From assembly GCA_019614645.1 (NCBI GenBank), contig JABWDB010000003.1, positions 22,157,001 to 22,221,000 of the forward strand: a stretch of 64,000 nt of DNA. The letters are read 5' to 3'. The notes under the pieces are model-generated. The model was not told the DNA's origin, did no database searches, and worked only from the letters and a program-made list of their open reading frames with translations. This stretch comes from Stratiolaelaps scimitus (taxonomy: Eukaryota; Arthropoda; Arachnida; Mesostigmata; Laelapidae). Below, piece by piece: positions 1 to 11,400 of this stretch. Position numbers and translations under genes: made by a program. Each line of letters begins with the position of its first letter. Positions within the stretch are counted from its first letter, which is position 1.

Positions 1-995
1 ATTAACAAGCAGATTAAAAATGCAGCTGCGTTGGTGGTCTTCGATCCAAGCAAGTCGACCATAGTGGCCACGGACGCTTTAGATTACGGCCTGGGGCAGT
101 GTTGCTGCAACATCGTGGAGATCGGGAGCTGGCTGTGGCCTATGCGTCCGCCACGCTGGATACAGCCCAACGAAATTATTCCACTGGTGAGAAGGAAGCT
201 TTAGCCGGTGTTTTCGCTGTAGAAAAATGGCACATTTTCCTCTGGGGTAGGCCATTTCGATTGCGGACCGACCATGGTAGGATGATGCGCTCTAAACTCT
301 CAGTGAAGGGATATGACCATAATAAGTCTTATTGGGATAGTGCCTTTAGAGGAAGAGTAGAGAGGAAATAGAGACAACAGAAGGAGTACGTCGACAGGCG
401 CCGCGCGACGAGGGAAGGAGTTTGTCGATCAGGTGATTGGGTTCGAATAATGAAGCCTGGAATAGTTGGAAAGGGAGAATATAAGTTCTCGGATCCAGTT
501 CAAATTGAATCGAGGGTAGGACGTTCAACGTATGTAACACCGGATGGACGAAGATGGATTGTGCGCCGATTGGCCAGTTACCGGGGTCCCCTGGCTCCAA
601 AAACGTATGAGAAAGGACGATCGACGGAAAATGAACTACCTCTCATACCCTGGACGTTCGACCCCTCTCCTGCATGGGTTACATGCGGTGCCCCGAACCA
701 AACACCGACTCTACTTCAAGAGAACCCGTCCGTTTCTCCGGCAAGTACTTCTCCGGTTCGATCTAATGAAGCGGTTCTCGATTTTGAGGCAACATTCCGT
801 CCAAGCGGAAGTAGGAAGAGAAATGTAGAAAGCGCCAATGTGTCGCAATTGGAGAGACCGCAAAGGATTCGAAGACGACCACAATGGTTAGATGATCATA
901 TAGTAGATAGCAGTGTGATGGAGAGAGATAGCGACAGTGATGATGTTTCATATTTAGGAAGGGACGATGTAGTGTATAGAGTTGAGACTAAATGA
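1..995 (+). pseudogene. Ty3/gypsy retrotransposon pol relic (RNase H joined to integrase C-terminus)
   Basis: This is the 3' part of the polyprotein of an LTR retrotransposon of the Ty3/gypsy group; its start lies outside the window. Positions 1-98 (frame 1) and about 99-280 (frame 3) encode an RNase H domain. The three acidic catalytic positions are visible in the motifs ATDA (near 70), EKEAL (near 195) and RTDH (near 268). The frame changes once near 95-99, in a run of G that appears one base short. Right after RTDH the reading passes in the same frame into integrase C-terminal sequence (GRMMRSKL, then KGYDHNKSYWD). The rest of RNase H and the integrase core are therefore deleted. A stop codon (TAG, 369-371) interrupts the frame, which then stays open to the TGA at 993-995. 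The end is a basic RRRPQWLDDHI tail followed by an acidic stretch, typical of gypsy pol C-termini. It cannot encode active enzymes. The family assignment is firm; the clade is not determined. Confidence 0.85.
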
Positions 996-1285
996 CAGCT
1001 TTGTTCTGACTATTAGAATGATTGAATACTAGGTATCTATTTAACGGATTAGTCGCATACTTAACAATAACCAACGATGAAGAGTCCCAATTGAACTCTC
1101 AACGGACTCGCATACACTTCTTGTCTCTTAATGTAGCACAACATTTCAGTCTTTATCTTCACTCGTATGGTTTTTTCCTGTTTTTCTCGCTTTCGAAAAT
1201 AAAAACACATGCATTTATTATCAATTACGTGCAAGAGGCGAGTTGGGGCGAGGACAAGGTTTCAGGTTGATCCTCCATTTCGCAT
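996..1285 (+). other. Post-pol region, possible 3' LTR remnant
   Basis: This follows the gypsy pol stop codon. It is T-rich with an AATAAA polyadenylation signal at 1198-1203, as expected of an LTR. I could not find its boundaries (TG...CA ends with a target duplication) or a clear polypurine tract; a purine-rich stretch at 1238-1259 is on the wrong side to prime a 3' LTR. It may be the remains of the 3' LTR or plain flanking DNA. Confidence 0.3.
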
Positions 1286-1358
1286 ACGAAGGCGTTATTA
1301 CTTGTTTTAAAGTTTGAAAATTAACAACTCAAAACAATCGCCGCCCCCGGGTGGGCTC

Positions 1359-1395
<37 letters not shown>

Positions 1396-1445
1396 GCCAA
1401 TTGCGCCACGGAGGCATCTGCTGAGATCGGCATCAGTCGTCTGAT
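1286..1445. repeat. Segmental duplication carrying tRNA-Asn, copy 1
   Basis: These 160 bp recur in the same orientation at 2438-2597, exactly 1152 bp away. I count four mismatches by eye and no indels. All four lie outside the tRNA body: two on its 3' side and two just upstream of its 5' end. The duplicated unit includes the Pol III terminator and about 30 bp of upstream flank. Confidence 0.9.
1342..1415 (-). tRNA. tRNA-Asn (anticodon GUU), copy 1
   Basis: This is a complete 74-nt cytosolic asparagine tRNA on the minus strand, without an intron. The acceptor arms GCCTCCG and CGGGGGC pair with one G-U, and the discriminator base is G. The anticodon arm is TTCGG-CTGTTAA-CCGAA with anticodon GTT. 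The T arm is GGTGG-TTCGAGC-CCACC, so the internal B box is intact. The A box falls in TGGCGCAATTGG. A T-run for Pol III termination lies just downstream (AAAA at 1331-1334 on the plus strand). CCA is not encoded, as expected in a eukaryote. The sequence is very close to the insect tRNA-Asn and should be functional. It is identical to the copy at 2494-2567. Confidence 0.97.
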
Positions 1446-2367
1446 TCCTGACTAGTATTACGGAACAAAAGCATGAATCCTCATCCTCAGAGGATCAACC
1501 TTGGGCCAACTGCGACAAGCGACTAATCTGCGATCGAGCTACTGATGCTGTAAACGAAACGAAAACCGGTGCAGTAATGGAAACAAACGTTTGCCGGAAG
1601 CCTGAGAGTGCTCTTCGACATGCGAGCCGCGTGGCAAGTGAGCATTCTACCACTGCCCTTGTATACCATTTGAGCAGGTGTCGTCAAATTTGTCGCTGCC
1701 GTCAGCACAGTAGTCTAATAGGACAATATGACTCCAGTAAAAATTACGGTAGACCAATCCCGTCAAGAAAATTATATTTTGCTGTAAGCTTATAAATAAA
1801 TGCAGGGCTTTATTTGACAAAAACGTCTTACGCGTCCGAAGTACATCAATATTCCAAAGATGGCATATGGCATCAAATATGGCATAATACGATGCGTTCA
1901 AATGAATTCAATGAAAGCTATTTCTGTATATGCGAGGTTATCTCTAAACATCTATCGATTAACAAGCTTTACATCAAACTCTTATAGATGCTTTCAGCAT
2001 AATTGGCTATGAACTCATGTCTCATCCAATTTGAACGACTGCCGAAATAGTTTAAAAAAAATAGAAACTACCTTCATTTTGAAACTATCCACCCTATCCC
2101 CTGAAGTCGATGTGGGGTCAGATTCAAGGATGAAGCTCAATTAAGCTACGAATACGGATGTACATGATATTAGCAGCCACGTAGGATCACTGCCCTTTTT
2201 TAATAAAATCGACCTCCCCCCACTTTCTTTCACCAGTCGGTTATTCTGAGATCGAAATCCATATACTATCCCGAGATCCATATGTATACTATCCTACATC
2301 AGCATGTTTTAGCATTTTCGAATCTCATCACTTGAAAGTCGAATATAAACAGAAACACTGTCTTTAC
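1446..2367. other. Unassigned DNA between tRNA-Asn copies
   Basis: I see no gene, RNA or repeat family member here. The open frames on both strands are under 90 codons and overlap one another. Confidence 0.5.
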
Positions 2368-2430
2368 AATAACGTCCACGGTATTGCTTTCGGCATTGCT
2401 TCAGAAGACGGACCCCTTGAAAATGACGAA
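2368..2430 (-). mobile_element. SINE-A fragment (body only)
   Basis: On the minus strand this matches the central body of SINE-A (see 35085-35280): the stretch around AAGACGGACC, GCATTGCTTC and ACGTCCACGG. The tRNA-like head and the 3' stem-loop are both missing. The piece stops about 8 bp before the second copy of the tRNA-Asn duplication, so the duplication breakpoint may lie beside or inside the SINE. Confidence 0.65.
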
Positions 2431-2437
2431 GTCGAAG

Positions 2438-2510
2438 ACGAAGGCGTTATTACGTGTTTTAAAGTTTGAGAATTAACAACTCAAAACAATCGCCGCCCCC
2501 GGGTGGGCTC

Positions 2511-2547
<37 letters not shown>

Positions 2548-2597
2548 GCCAATTGCGCCACGGAGGCCTCTGGTGAGATCGGCATCAGTCGTCTGAT
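2438..2597. repeat. Segmental duplication carrying tRNA-Asn, copy 2
   Basis: This is a direct repeat of 1286-1445 with four mismatches in 160 bp, none inside the tRNA. It abuts a SINE-A fragment on its left side. Confidence 0.9.
2494..2567 (-). tRNA. tRNA-Asn (anticodon GUU), copy 2
   Basis: This 74-nt asparagine tRNA is identical, base for base, to the one at 1342-1415. It has the same cloverleaf, the GTT anticodon and intact A and B boxes. The terminator T-run lies on the minus strand (AAAA at 2483-2486 on the plus strand). The four differences between the duplicated segments lie in the flanks. The tRNA itself is therefore either held by selection or homogenised by gene conversion. Both copies should be functional. 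Confidence 0.97.
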
Positions 2598-3277
2598 GAT
2601 ACCAGAACAAGTGCTCGATACAGGGCGTCAACTATTTCATGTTTGCTCGATGCCGATGCGAAAAGTGTAGCATATATTTGTAACGACGCTACATTCGTTT
2701 CCGCTGAACCTAGCAGTTTTGCGAAATCAGAAAGATACTGTTGGTATCTTTAAAGGAGATGATAGGCTTACATTCAAGCCCATAGTACACTTCGACCTTA
2801 GCCAAGAGAAGAGACCGAGAAGTCAGTGGGAGGCTTTGGGTCTCCAAGAGAAGGATGATTAAGGGCTACGTGTATGATCCTAGGCTCGCGGGCTCATTGG
2901 GGGTTCAGTCTGACCCTTCATCGATTTGCCAGACAGGTTTGGCGTCCAGATCTGCCTCCGGATTTTGCATTCTCCCTTTTCCACTCTGGACCAGACGATG
3001 CACGAAGGGTACCTAAAAAGTGCGTCTCGATCTGTTACTAATAGTGGTAACTATTACCACTGAGAAATACCAATAACACATCACTTTTTAATTTGGCATA
3101 GTATATGAAACAAGAGGTTACCTCTTTGTTAGCAGTTTTCTCGTGGTTAAAAAAAGGAATATACAAAACAGTATATATGATATCTCATGTGCGCAGGCCC
3201 CAGAGACTGCCGCAACTACCGTTGCCGCCGGATAACGAGCCTACTAACGCTGGCGGAATGCACTCTTCGAAAACATT
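2598..3277. other. Unassigned DNA
   Basis: No gene was recognised. One small perfect hairpin is present at 3043-3061 (8-bp arms, 3-nt loop). Confidence 0.5.
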
Positions 3278-3425
3278 GCAGGCACGGGATAACGAAAGCC
3301 ACGTCGTAATAAAGCGGAGCTTGACACAGCAGGTGCTATCACGTAAAAAGCATATAACCAGGCGTCGTGCACCGTGAGACAGAACGTGGGCAGCGCAGTG
3401 GCATTCCCGGTGTGTCCGGGTCGAA
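3278..3425 (-). repeat. Repeat-F, inverted copy 1
   Basis: Read on the minus strand, this segment aligns with the plus strand of 3700-3842 over about 145 bp, at roughly three-quarters identity by eye. The best anchors are GCACGACG.CTGGTTATA and TATCCCG...CTGCAAT. The two copies form an inverted pair about 275 bp apart. On the plus strand the end of this copy has weak A-box-like (GCAGCGCAGTGG) and B-box-like (GGGTCGAAC) words, but they are too close together for a normal tRNA head. The family identity is unknown. Confidence 0.6.
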
Positions 3426-3699
3426 CGCAAAAAAGCTCTAAAATAAGGAACTGAACGATGTTACTTAAGGGTAAATTGGTACGCTAATGACCGTATGCTC
3501 GGGAGGCCGTACAGACTCGAAAGAAGGAAAGTGGCTTTCGGGTGCACGGTGACGTTAGTGGTGGAGGTGGCGGTGCGAAATTGCTTTGTTGATGGCGGTG
3601 ATTTGGGGAACCTATTGCCTGGAAAGCCAATGTCGTTGTGCCTCACCTAAAGGCCAGAAATGAACAAGAGAATATAGTTAAGCTATGCGTTTATAGGGA

Positions 3700-3842
3700 G
3701 AGACACCCGGCATGCCACTGCCCACATTGTGCCTAACGGAGCACGACGTCTGGTTATACGTCGTTTACGTATCAACACCTGCTCTGGCCAGCTCAGTTTT
3801 ATTGCTACCGGGGACTTTCGCTATCCCGCATCTGCAATTGCA
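3700..3842 (+). repeat. Repeat-F, inverted copy 2
   Basis: This is the partner of the inverted copy at 3278-3425. The divergence between them suggests two old insertions of the same element, or an old fold-back element whose 275-bp centre (3426-3699) is unremarkable. Confidence 0.6.
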
Positions 3843-5139
3843 ATCGTTCATGATATTTGTGTGATAATTATTTTTATTTTAACCAGAACCGGAATGTCAA
3901 CAAACCGCGTCATACATGAGCTACCATTGGCTCTCTGCGAAGGGGCTATCGGCACGACTTATGCTCAAGTACATCTTCATATCTCCCTTTGAGATTTTCC
4001 TGACCAAAATCCCCGAGATTTAGGAACTTCGGAGCATTGCTCGCCACTTTCCGATGATTCCGAACGAGAACGAACAGGCGACAGACAACGGGAAAAACAT
4101 TGCTGTTATCGATAACGACTGATTGTTCGCGCCATAAGTTGTACGCGACGTCTATTTCGGCAACAGCTTGGCCTGTTGAAGCTGATTTGAGGAGCTTTTA
4201 TATCAAAATCAAATCGGTTGGCTGCACTCTCTCGCAAGTGGGTGGCAGCTTGCGGAACTATGCCAAGCCCAGACGGTTTCGTGTCTTTGTAACACAATTC
4301 TCTTGAAACAATGAGAATTACAAGTGATATAACGACCCATTGCCTCGTAGATGCGAGGAGGCGGGTGCAGTGCTGGAATCTTGGTTATCCAAAGCAGGGA
4401 GATGCGCTTGTATATTATGGCTAGTTACGTGCCGTACCCATAGATCGACCGCAAATGATCACTTCCCAACACTTTCCTACAAGACACGATATATCAGCCA
4501 AGAAGAAAGAAAGAGCCGCAAAGAATAACTTTGGCAGTTATAGCAGCTCTTAATGTGGCTATACAGGAAGACAAAACTCCTTTAGTACCTATTGGGATTA
4601 CCTGTCGTTATGACAGGAGGTAATGGAGAGAAGTTACTAACCTGTATTTGTTATCTGTTTGTTTCTGGTACAATTGCTTGCGGGTAGAGTCTCGGCGTCT
4701 ACTTAGTAAATCGACGAAATCACTCTAAATATGTCTCCAGTGGAATGAGTTTTTGATGTATGTTATATTATTATTATTACTATGTTTCTCATAGATTGCG
4801 CGATGGTTTAAGAAAACACTCTTGGGAAACAATATAACAGGGCTCAATGTCGAACGGTGGCGAGTGGAAATAGTCTCTTGAAGGGTAAAATCTCTATCCA
4901 ATTTTCGGACGGAGCTCGTTGCGCAAGCTATCTATTGCGATAAACTGCTGGCACGGGTAACATCCTGGTCGAGCTTCCAAATTGCAGGCGTAGCAAAAGC
5001 TGAACGGTGGCTTACATGAAAGCCAGCTCCGCCCACTTACTCACTGAACGAAGAGTTCGGACGCGAACCTCCACTTATGAGCATTCGTTTACGTCTCAAC
5101 GTCCTTCTGTAAACTATCGCACAAATCGCGCGAAGAAAC
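3843..5139. other. Unassigned DNA
   Basis: No gene was recognised. There is an imperfect stem-loop near 4599-4623 and a short ATT run near 4768-4780. Confidence 0.45.
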
Positions 5140-5166
5140 CTTTCTCTCTCTCTCTCTCGCGCGCGC
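5140..5166. repeat. CT microsatellite running into a CG run
   Basis: A short (CT)n tract is followed directly by a (CG)n tract. The alternating purine-pyrimidine CG part could adopt Z-DNA, but nothing here shows a function. Confidence 0.8.
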
Positions 5167-5321
5167 AAGGGCGTTCAAGGCGATCTCTGTGTCGATTGGA
5201 TGCAGAGAGACAAATAGTGGCTACACGGCAGAACGCGTCAGATAGATGTTGCAGCCCATCACTTGATAGTCTTGTCTGTATATCAAAAACGTAATATCTA
5301 TGCAGATGTGAAGTCATCCGA

Positions 5322-5352
5322 GTCATTTTCCTATTGACAATAGGAAAATGAC
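5322..5352. repeat. Perfect hairpin, 15-bp arms with 1-nt spacer
   Basis: GTCATTTTCCTATTG at 5322-5336 is followed after a single A by its exact reverse complement at 5338-5352. With a one-base spacer this cannot be a normal RNA hairpin loop. It is more likely the product of a fold-back replication error. Confidence 0.9.
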
Positions 5353-8236
5353 GGCAATACCAGCGACTTCACGACGGTATCTCTCAACGGATGTGCAATG
5401 TCTACGTGAATTGGCCACTGAAGAAAACACCGATAAGTTGAAACGGAGTCCTTATGTCGATAGTTGGCGGTTGACTAAGAGCACGCGCTTTGTAACTCAG
5501 TCAAACGCTAGATGTAATTTGACGCGTTTGGAACAAGTTTTCGATCGTAACGCATACTTGAAAGACGATGTGAGTGCGTCGGCAGCCGGGCCTGCAGGTC
5601 GGATATATGATTTTGGGGTCAGTGAACTCCTTGAAGTTCACTTGTTGCTGAATATCACTTAGTATATATGGGCACACACTAACATAGTTGCAAATGCGGC
5701 TTCGCCCCTTATGGACGAAGACCGGCTGCAGAAACGAGTTAAGCAATCACCGGAGAAAGGCTTAAGCCTAGAATAAGTTCTGTCTGGCGGACTGATGAAT
5801 ATAATAATTCGGGAATTATACTGGGATTATAGGTGTCACAAGTCGAAGCGGTAAACGAGTATCGCTTTTAAGGGAAGGCATGAAAAAAGTAAGTCTTCAT
5901 CAGGCTTCGCTTCTGATATCACATGGAAGTTAATTATGATACGATACTCCTTTTTCGGTTAATATACCGTTGTGAGGTAATACACTAAGGTCGTACCGTG
6001 AACTATTAACTAATTACTGCACGTGATGTTACTCATGTTATGCTCACCCACTTCGGAGCATTTGTAGAATAGTTGAACTAAACTTCAACCCTCGAAACGC
6101 GCGCGCAGCAGTGGTTCAATTCAGATCATTTGAAACGAGCAGTCCTCACATTTCGCTTCACACCTAGCGCACCCATATACACAGAATTGTGTGCGTGTGT
6201 GTGTGTGTGTGTAGGCACCAGTGCCTGGGGCATGGGAAAAAAGTGGCCATCGAAGTTTTTTGGGACGCGCCGCCAAGATAAGCCGCCTACCCGGACCACT
6301 CGGGGTCACTCGTTGGGCGGCCGTTCACATCGTCGCTTACAATAGTTTTCGTAGAGCAACGAAGTGAACGAAGCCCCTCCCGGTCGAAGTGAAATGCGAG
6401 AGGTGTGGGTCCCACACTTTCCGCTGGAGGGGTCGCGCCCCACCTAATAGCCTTAGGGGAACAGTTGGTAGTTGTTGGAAGCGACTACGACCACGTCAGA
6501 GACTCGCACGACGCTCCCTCGGTCTCACTGCCGTGCTATGAAGAAAGGACAGCGCGGAAGCGGCGTACTCGCCTTCCATCCCTAACCTAGAAGACAGTTT
6601 CCGTCGTTTTACTGTTATGGCGCCGTAAATAGATGACCATGGCATGTGAATATATCGGCAGTAGCCGGACAACGTTGTGCACACGTGCGTATACTACAGT
6701 AACCTCTGAGATATAGTGGGAAGATACTACAGACGCCAATGTATCTACAGATGTCTGAAGCAAGTAGGCATAAGGACAAACCATTTTTACACTTGGGCCT
6801 TGAGTTCCACCCATCCTGGTGGCCTGCCCGCGACGTGGGCACAGCTTGTGTCAAGTGAGAGATACGCATGTTTATCTATGTGTGTGCTCCGTCTGCTTGA
6901 TGAAGCCGAGCGTGTGAAAATGGAAAAGTGTCTGCAACAATATTAGCCAGCTTAATCAAGCAGAAAAAATGGGCAAGTATCGCAGATAGATTTCTCCTTG
7001 ACAACTCGAAATCTACAATCGACGTTTGGAGGCGATGATTTCCCAATCTGACGTTTTGCAAATGATGCGTCACTTCGATTATAGCCAACAACAGCTATTT
7101 TTAGATATTGGAATACTGAAATTGTTGTTTTCTTGTTGCGACAGGATTTTTCTCGGATATTTTTCTCGAAAACTTTAAACACAATCCATAATCTATAACA
7201 TGATTCAAATTAGTAGAAACGAACTTATTGTCTAAAGCAAACTTCACGCCGACGTGGGCGGAACCCCACAGTAACCCAATACAATACACTTTATTTGATA
7301 CAACAGACAAAGAAGTACGAAAATACTTCTACACCATGGCCGAAGTAAAAACACCTCCAGGGTACTGAAAGGTATCCAAAAGAAATTCCCTAATTTTACA
7401 TATCAAGTGAGCCCGAGTTCACCTAAAATCATTTTATTATATATAGGGCGCAGATTCGTCCTTAAGGAAACATTTTTCTTTCTAAAGGGAGCCTCCTTCA
7501 CTGTCGTCTGTGTGCAAAAAAACGCAATCTGTTCTCCTCGAGGATGGACTTCCCAGTTTGCTGAGAAACTTCATTGACTTCTAGTCTTCGCTTCATATTG
7601 TTGTATTGGAATTGAGTTGAAACAAAGTTCACTTCTTGCTTAGAAGATATAAACTAACTTGCTTAGTTCACCCTTACTTGAGGTGGGGGGGGTCGTTTCC
7701 GCAGCAGTCTAGACAGCTAGAAAATAACATAGCTCGTCTTGTTCACCAGGATAACTTTGGCTAGACTCGTTTGGTTCAAATTTCAAAATCGCTCGAAAGT
7801 ACACCAGCTTCGTAGTAAGTTAATAATCAATAATCACAGCGACTATATGCCTGTCAGAAGCTACTCTCGTACAAGCTCCCATGCTCTGCTAGCGGATCAA
7901 CGGAATTCAAGATAGAATCAGTTCGATGTGTTCAATAAATCTACCGCTGAATACAGCAGGTATATGTATTCACTACAATGCTTCGCCTACTCAACTATCT
8001 GCTCGGTAACCAACTAGCAGATGTTCATTGGACGTAACCCAAGATAAACTATGTTAGCACTCGACATTAGTTTACTTTCGAGATTCGGTTGGTTGAAACA
8101 ATAAAACGCCTCTACCCAACATGGTTTTCTGCTTTGAGTCCGACACGCTAGTTTTCAATGGTCATCATAGTTACTGAGATGTCCCGTGTTTGATATATGG
8201 TTAGCCATTTAGCCCTTGACCTCATAATTGAGAAAT
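5353..8236. other. Unassigned DNA
   Basis: No gene was recognised. A GT microsatellite lies at 6189-6212. Short open frames around 5348-5662 and 6130-6345 have no recognisable domain. Confidence 0.45.
6189..6212. repeat. GT microsatellite
   Basis: (TG)n tract of about 12 units with one interruption (TGCG). Confidence 0.9.
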
Positions 8237-8264
8237 ACATATATACATATATATATATATATAC
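8237..8264. repeat. AT microsatellite
   Basis: (AT)n tract with a single C interruption near 8246. Confidence 0.85.
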
Positions 8265-8350
8265 GAGTGTTCATTGCGCTAAAATGAGCTTCCTCTGGTT
8301 ACAAAGTGAATTGACTCAGATTAGAAAATGCTGAAGGTTAACAGGTCCGT

Positions 8351-8469
8351 GGAAATAGTCTACTAATAATACATTTTCCGGGCTGATCCACAGCCAACAT
8401 TTAACGTCCACGGTACTGCTTGTGGCATTGCTTCATAAGACGGACCCCGGAAATAGTCCACTACTACTA
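8351..8469 (-). mobile_element. SINE-A, 5'-truncated copy between direct repeats
   Basis: The 77-bp core (8372-8448) reads on the minus strand as the body and 3' end of SINE-A: the AAGACGG / GAAGCAATG block, the ACGTTAAATGTTGGC block and the terminal stem-loop GGCTG-N5-CAGCC, with a short A-rich end. The tRNA-like head is absent. It is flanked by a 21-bp direct repeat (8351-8371 and 8449-8469, 18 of 21 matching, starting GGAAATAGTC). This is what a 5'-truncated LINE-style integration with target-site duplication leaves. The ACT/AAT-rich character of the repeat means part of the match could be simple sequence. Confidence 0.75.
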
Positions 8470-11400
8470 CTACGGCCAAACTATTCTCACGTTCTCACGT
8501 TAACCCTCCGCCAACGCTTCACGCAAAGGGAACCGCTTGCGGGTTTCGTTAAAAGAGTCAATTGAATACACCATTTGCCAAAATTGCCATCGATGCATGC
8601 ACTATTGTACGTTTAACTTATCTTTATCAGTACTCACCAATTATGCTGTAGACTAACCCGAGTATAACCAGTATTATTTTAGTCTAGCAAAAGTTCAAAT
8701 AAGCTAGCCAGCGAGAAACTAACATCAGCGAGCTGTGAATTCAAAATCCGTTCGATTTCATAAAACTGAAAATAAAATAGGCCGATCTGAATATTCGCTT
8801 ACATTGAGCACAGCTCTCGACTGCATCACGGTGGACTTCGTACTTTTTTTTCCCGTGAAATTGTTGCCCAGCATATCAAATGCCTCGGGTCCACTGAGCC
8901 CTTTGAAATTGTTAGGGAAGAGCATAAAACTACTCTTGACGGAAGTCGGTTTTTCTCTTGTATATACGGCAGCTTGAGAGGCTACCAGCTACGAAAAGGG
9001 GTAACTGTGTGGGCTTGTGTATACATTGGCGTCGCAAGGAGGATATCTCAAGCCACGCATTGCAGTCGACTTACTTCAAACTGTTTGAGACGGTTGAACG
9101 ACTCGAAAGTTTCTTGAAAGAGCGGTTTAACGCTGATATATCAGGGGGCTGCTGTCACAGACGATTCGCATTCATATATTTCACTGTATAAAACAGTTGT
9201 GCCTCACCAATAAGTATAAATATTTGCAGAAATAATGCATTTAGAGTGGCTTCGACATCATTGTTAATTTCGCGAAGAATTTTATTAGATCGATATTTTA
9301 TGTCATAATCAAACTCGCAGTTTGATATATATACATATTAAAATGTATTTTGTATTTGGACAGGAGTCAGAGTATCACTTCACGGGTATATCTGCTATAT
9401 AACAACCCTTAGTGGGAATTATGCACAACGTTGACAGGCCAGCCAAAATTGATCACAAATGTTGCCAACACCGAGTGCTTCTCTCGGTTTTCGGCAGCAG
9501 GCATTATCGTGACCGCCCGCCCCTTCTGGAAGTGTTGACGATGCTCAACAGCAATGGCCTTCCCGGCCACAGTAGCAACAGCATGGGCTAATTCCCAAGG
9601 CGAAACTGACATAAGCGATGCATATTACCTAAACAGATTTCAATTACCCCTCAACGATGCTGTTGTTTGATGAGCCGTAGTAAACTCGTGCTGCAGCAAG
9701 GGTAAACGCGTGCAGAATTGAACAAACTTCCGGCCGCTCCACTCTAGATGCTCCACGCAGTGGTTATGATTTGCTGAGTTTGAGTGCGTTCTGTGTAGCC
9801 ATGTTTAACATGCGCTCCTTGTCTTGCGTATCGTTTAATACATGTGCCTCATCGTATACTACCTGTTGATGGAAGCGGACGTCGCAAGAGCGCATATCAT
9901 GCGGCGAACGTGTCTGCTGATAACACCACTTACCTCCGGGCGTGTACAATGTGTATTGTGAGCGGAGCTCGACCTCTGGCAACATCAACAAGGACGTAAT
10001 GACAACGACAACCTCGCACTGCACCGAGCATCCGACTCACGCGCCGGCGTATGGAACAGTCCATTTGTTCTTCTTGCAACGAACCTGCAAACTAATGCCC
10101 CCGGAGGGACAATCTGTACCCGACTAGAAGGGATTTCAAATAAACTCGTATCGCAAACACCCACCGTGTTTTTATCGCGGCTATTACAGTATGTGGTACA
10201 TTATTTGAAGGGCGATCTTTTATCCGAGAAAGAAACTATGTTTGCTCTAAATATAGGTGTTGACGTCGTACAATTGAAATGGAAACATTTCAACTCACTA
10301 TAATGCTGTACCTAACAACAGGAACTCGAAAATTGATGTGCATTTTGGTTCGCTCTGAAATTCGCTGAAAATAAATTGCGTGACAACATGGTGGCGCGTT
10401 GTTCTCCTAGGCATTGTGGCAGATATCAAGTATGAAGTTCGTCGGCTTTCCAATGAATACTGCGTATGGAAATGGAATTTCTTAAGGTTGTTTGAATCCA
10501 GCGACCTTTTTGGTCTCTTACCTAAAGGATTATTTGGAGCCGAAACAATGCAGGGCACAGCGGGTTCATAAAAGGCAACTCTGCTTTGGAACAGACAAAT
10601 AGCGAGAGTCACAACGAAGTGAAACGTTCCTTGCCAGTTCGTTCGCGCACACAACTGTACCACTCGTATTTGGCCGTTATTTGCTCAGGACCTTCCCGTT
10701 GCAAGAGGCGGCTGATCTCGGTGAACTCCTCCGCCTGACATCCGCCATGAAGCATCCCTGGGGGGCAGGCCGACGAAGTGCCATTTTCCGCCAAGCTATA
10801 ACGTCCTCCCTTTCTGACAAAGAGCCCTGCAGATGGCTGAGGTTGGATGCGCAATCCGTTTGCGGTGTGTGCATATACCAACTGTAAGTGGCACCATATA
10901 TGAATACTTGCCATCGAGCAGTGGTTTGCGACAATGGGCAACCTTTTTACATGTGTAGGGTTCGTTCATGGGCCTTGTTCCTCATTGTGCATCAGTGGGG
11001 TCTGTAATAACTGTGGCACGTGTGTCGCCGTATTTATTATATTTGTGTATTGTATTCCATAGTTGTGTGACATTGTTGTACTCGCAGCGATTTCGTAAAG
11101 CGAAAGTGTGTGTTTGGCTTCCTCTCATTTAATAATAATATTTACCCTGTTCGCCACAAACCGAAATCCTGTTCTGTTCGATAGATTAGCAAAATCCACA
11201 TCCATATGTGTTCCCAGATGTGACGGTGAATGTGTAAACAGTCTAAGAATAGGCTCCTTGCAGCTAGTTGAATTCGCTTTTCTTGACGAGGGGCAATATT
11301 TGTTTAACCACGGAAACAAGTTTTAAGGGCTTTGTAATCCCTAGCTGTACAATGTGCATTCTAAGACATTATGATCCCACTGTGCCTCACTGTGAAACTT

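Noticed and set aside
1..1415. Ty3-like targeted integration of the gypsy element at tRNA-Asn
   Set aside because: The tRNA is on the minus strand, so the retroelement lies beyond its 3' end, not at the Pol III start site. The element's end is also undefined.
5785..5830. A hammerhead ribozyme (CTGATGA core)
   Set aside because: The core is followed by a possible stem, but the required GAAA and the matching third stem are absent. The same holds for CTGATGA words near 52371 and 58822.
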